DNA of 7,192 nucleotides from Chitinophaga pinensis (GTDB taxonomy: Bacteria > Bacteroidota > Bacteroidia > UKL13-3). The position numbers and the translations under genes are program-made. Below, one piece after another: positions 5,922 to 7,192 of this stretch (its first letter is position 1; each line of letters starts with the position of its first letter). The stretch spans positions 1 to 7,192 of the forward strand of contig CAMCQX010000080.1 in assembly GCA_945876985.1 (NCBI GenBank), read 5' to 3'. The notes beneath the pieces are model-generated. The model was given only the letters and a program-made list of their open reading frames with translations. It had not been told where the DNA came from and ran no database searches.

Positions 5922-7192
5922 ATGTTTAAAAAGATACTAATTGCCAATAGAGGCGAAATAGCATTGCGAATTATTCGTACTGCAAAGGAAATGGGTATAA
6001 AAACAGTAGCTGTATACAGTACTGCCGATATAGAAAGTTTACACGTAAGATTTGCTGATGAGGCAGTTTGTATTGGACCTCCACCATCAAATCTTTCCTA
6101 CTTAAATATGGCTAGTATTATAGCCGCTGCCGAAATTACCAATGCCGATGCCATTCATCCTGGTTATGGATTTTTGAGTGAAAATGCAAAGTTTAGTCAA
6201 ATTTGTAAAGATCATGGAATAAAATTTATTGGTGCTAGTCCAGAAATGATTAATGCTATGGGCGATAAAGCTAATGCCAAAGATACCATGAAAAAAGCGG
6301 GAGTTCCTGTAGTTCCTGGTTCCGATGGTTTGCTTGAAAGCTTTGAACAAGGTATAACTATTGCCCAAGAAATTGGCTATCCTGTAATTATAAAAGCTAC
6401 CGCTGGCGGTGGTGGAAGAGGAATGAGAATTATTTGGAATGCCGAAGAGTTTGAAAAAAATTGGGATAGCGCAAGACAAGAATCAAAAGCAGCCTTTGGA
6501 AACGATGGAATGTATTTAGAAAAATACATTGAAGAACCTCGTCATATTGAAATTCAGTTAGCTGGAGATCAGTATGGAAAAGTTTGTCATTTATCGGAAA
6601 GAGATTGTTCAATTCAACGTAGACACCAAAAATTAGTAGAAGAATCTCCCTCTCCATTTATGACTCCTGAATTAAGAGAAAAAATGGGTGAAGCAGCTAA
6701 AAAAGGTGCAGCATCTATAGGCTACGAAGGTTTAGGAACTATTGAATTTTTAGTTGATAAGCATAGAAATTTTTATTTTATGGAAATGAATACGCGTATT
6801 CAAGTGGAACATCCCGTTACTGAAGAAGTAATTAATTTTGACTTAGTAAAAGAGCAAATTTTATTAGCTGCAGGTGTTCCAATTAGTGGAAAAGATCATT
6901 ATCCAACCAAACATTGTATTGAAGTTCGTATCAATGCCGAAGATCCTTATAATAACTTTAGACCAACACCAGGAAAAATTGAATATTTGCATAAGCCCGG
7001 TGGACATGGAGTTAGAGTAGATACACACGTTTACGCAGGTTATACCATTCCTTCTAATTACGATAGTATGATTGCAAAAATGATTGTAAGCGCGCAAACT
7101 CGCGAAGAAGCAATTATTAAAATGGAACGTGCTTTAGGAGAATTTATTTTAGAAGGCCAGGGTATAAAAACAACCATTCCATTGCACTTAAA
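5922..7192 (+). CDS. accC: Biotin carboxylase subunit of acetyl-CoA carboxylase (3' end outside window)
   Basis: AccC carboxylates the biotin on AccB using ATP and bicarbonate. The frame is open from ATG 5922 to the window edge, 423 codons plus two bases; the family has about 445-500 residues, so only the C-terminal tip is missing. The N-terminal domain starts [17 protein letters not shown] (3-19) and includes [15 protein letters not shown] (78-92). The ATP-grasp domain shows Lys116 (GDK), Lys158 (VIIKAT), the glycine loop GGGGRG at 162-167, and RRHQK at 233-237. Active-site residues are Glu275, Glu288, Asn290, Arg292, Gln294 and Glu296 ([13 protein letters not shown]), with Arg336 in EVRINAED as the likely catalytic arginine. 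There is no carrier or carboxyltransferase domain in the visible part, so it is a stand-alone subunit paired with the accB 87 bases upstream. Propionyl-CoA carboxylase subunits are similar, but the accB neighbour favours AccC. Confidence 0.96.
   Translation, partial: MFKKILIANRGEIALRIIRTAKEMGIKTVAVYSTADIESLHVRFADEAVCIGPPPSNLSYLNMASIIAAAEITNADAIHPGYGFLSENAKFSQICKDHGIKFIGASPEMINAMGDKANAKDTMKKAGVPVVPGSDGLLESFEQGITIAQEIGYPVIIKATAGGGGRGMRIIWNAEEFEKNWDSARQESKAAFGNDGMYLEKYIEEPRHIEIQLAGDQYGKVCHLSERDCSIQRRHQKLVEESPSPFMTPELREKMGEAAKKGAASIGYEGLGTIEFLVDKHRNFYFMEMNTRIQVEHPVTEEVINFDLVKEQILLAAGVPISGKDHYPTKHCIEVRINAEDPYNNFRPTPGKIEYLHKPGGHGVRVDTHVYAGYTIPSNYDSMIAKMIVSAQTREEAIIKMERALGEFILEGQGIKTTIPLHL

Noticed and set aside
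6102..6657. Two overlapping antisense open frames within accC
   Set aside because: The plus strand here encodes the invariant ATP-grasp region of biotin carboxylase, and the antisense products have no family features.
1..7192. CRISPR array, tRNA, rRNA, insertion sequence, or a new defence or secretion system
   Set aside because: No regularly spaced long repeats, no tRNA-like or rRNA-like segment, no transposase, and nearly all DNA is accounted for by known metabolic and ribosomal genes.

Overview
The window looks like ordinary chromosome from a low-GC member of the Bacteroidota. Three things point there: the strongly AT-rich composition, the near absence of Shine-Dalgarno sequences before most genes, and the gene order DUF177 - rpmF - plsX - fabH - accB - accC, which is a familiar Bacteroidota arrangement. 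A cysteine-free ribosomal protein L32 and the wording of the FabH and AccC motifs agree. I cannot fix the order or family from this alone.

Layout. Positions 1-192 hold the 3' end of an imidazolonepropionase gene (hutI, histidine degradation). A 125-base spacer full of small hairpins and a 9-base tandem motif follows. Adenine deaminase (ade, 318-1907) is next; like HutI it belongs to the amidohydrolase superfamily. A small unknown gene on the minus strand (1875-2162) converges on ade and overlaps its last 33 bases. An AT-rich gap (2163-2394) then separates this nucleobase/amino-acid catabolic part from the second half.

The second half (2395-7192) is all on the plus strand: a DUF177/YceD-family protein, L32 (rpmF), phosphate acyltransferase (plsX), beta-ketoacyl-ACP synthase III (fabH), biotin carboxyl carrier protein (accB), and biotin carboxylase (accC, cut off by the window end after 423 codons). 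AccB and AccC supply the biotin half of acetyl-CoA carboxylase, which makes malonyl-CoA. FabH condenses acetyl-CoA with malonyl-ACP to start fatty acid synthesis. PlsX turns the acyl-ACP product into acyl-phosphate for phospholipid synthesis. DUF177 and L32 tie this lipid block to ribosome assembly.

I found no CRISPR array, RNA gene, insertion sequence or defence or secretion system, and nothing that amounts to an undescribed system. The points worth a second look are regulatory: a strong intrinsic terminator and a second hairpin inside the conserved rpmF-plsX junction; a dyad-symmetric 13-base motif repeated exactly 21 bases apart before fabH; an unusually good Shine-Dalgarno before rpmF; a probable non-ATG (TTG) start for the DUF177 gene with a Bacteroidota -7 box just before it; and the repeat-rich spacer before ade.
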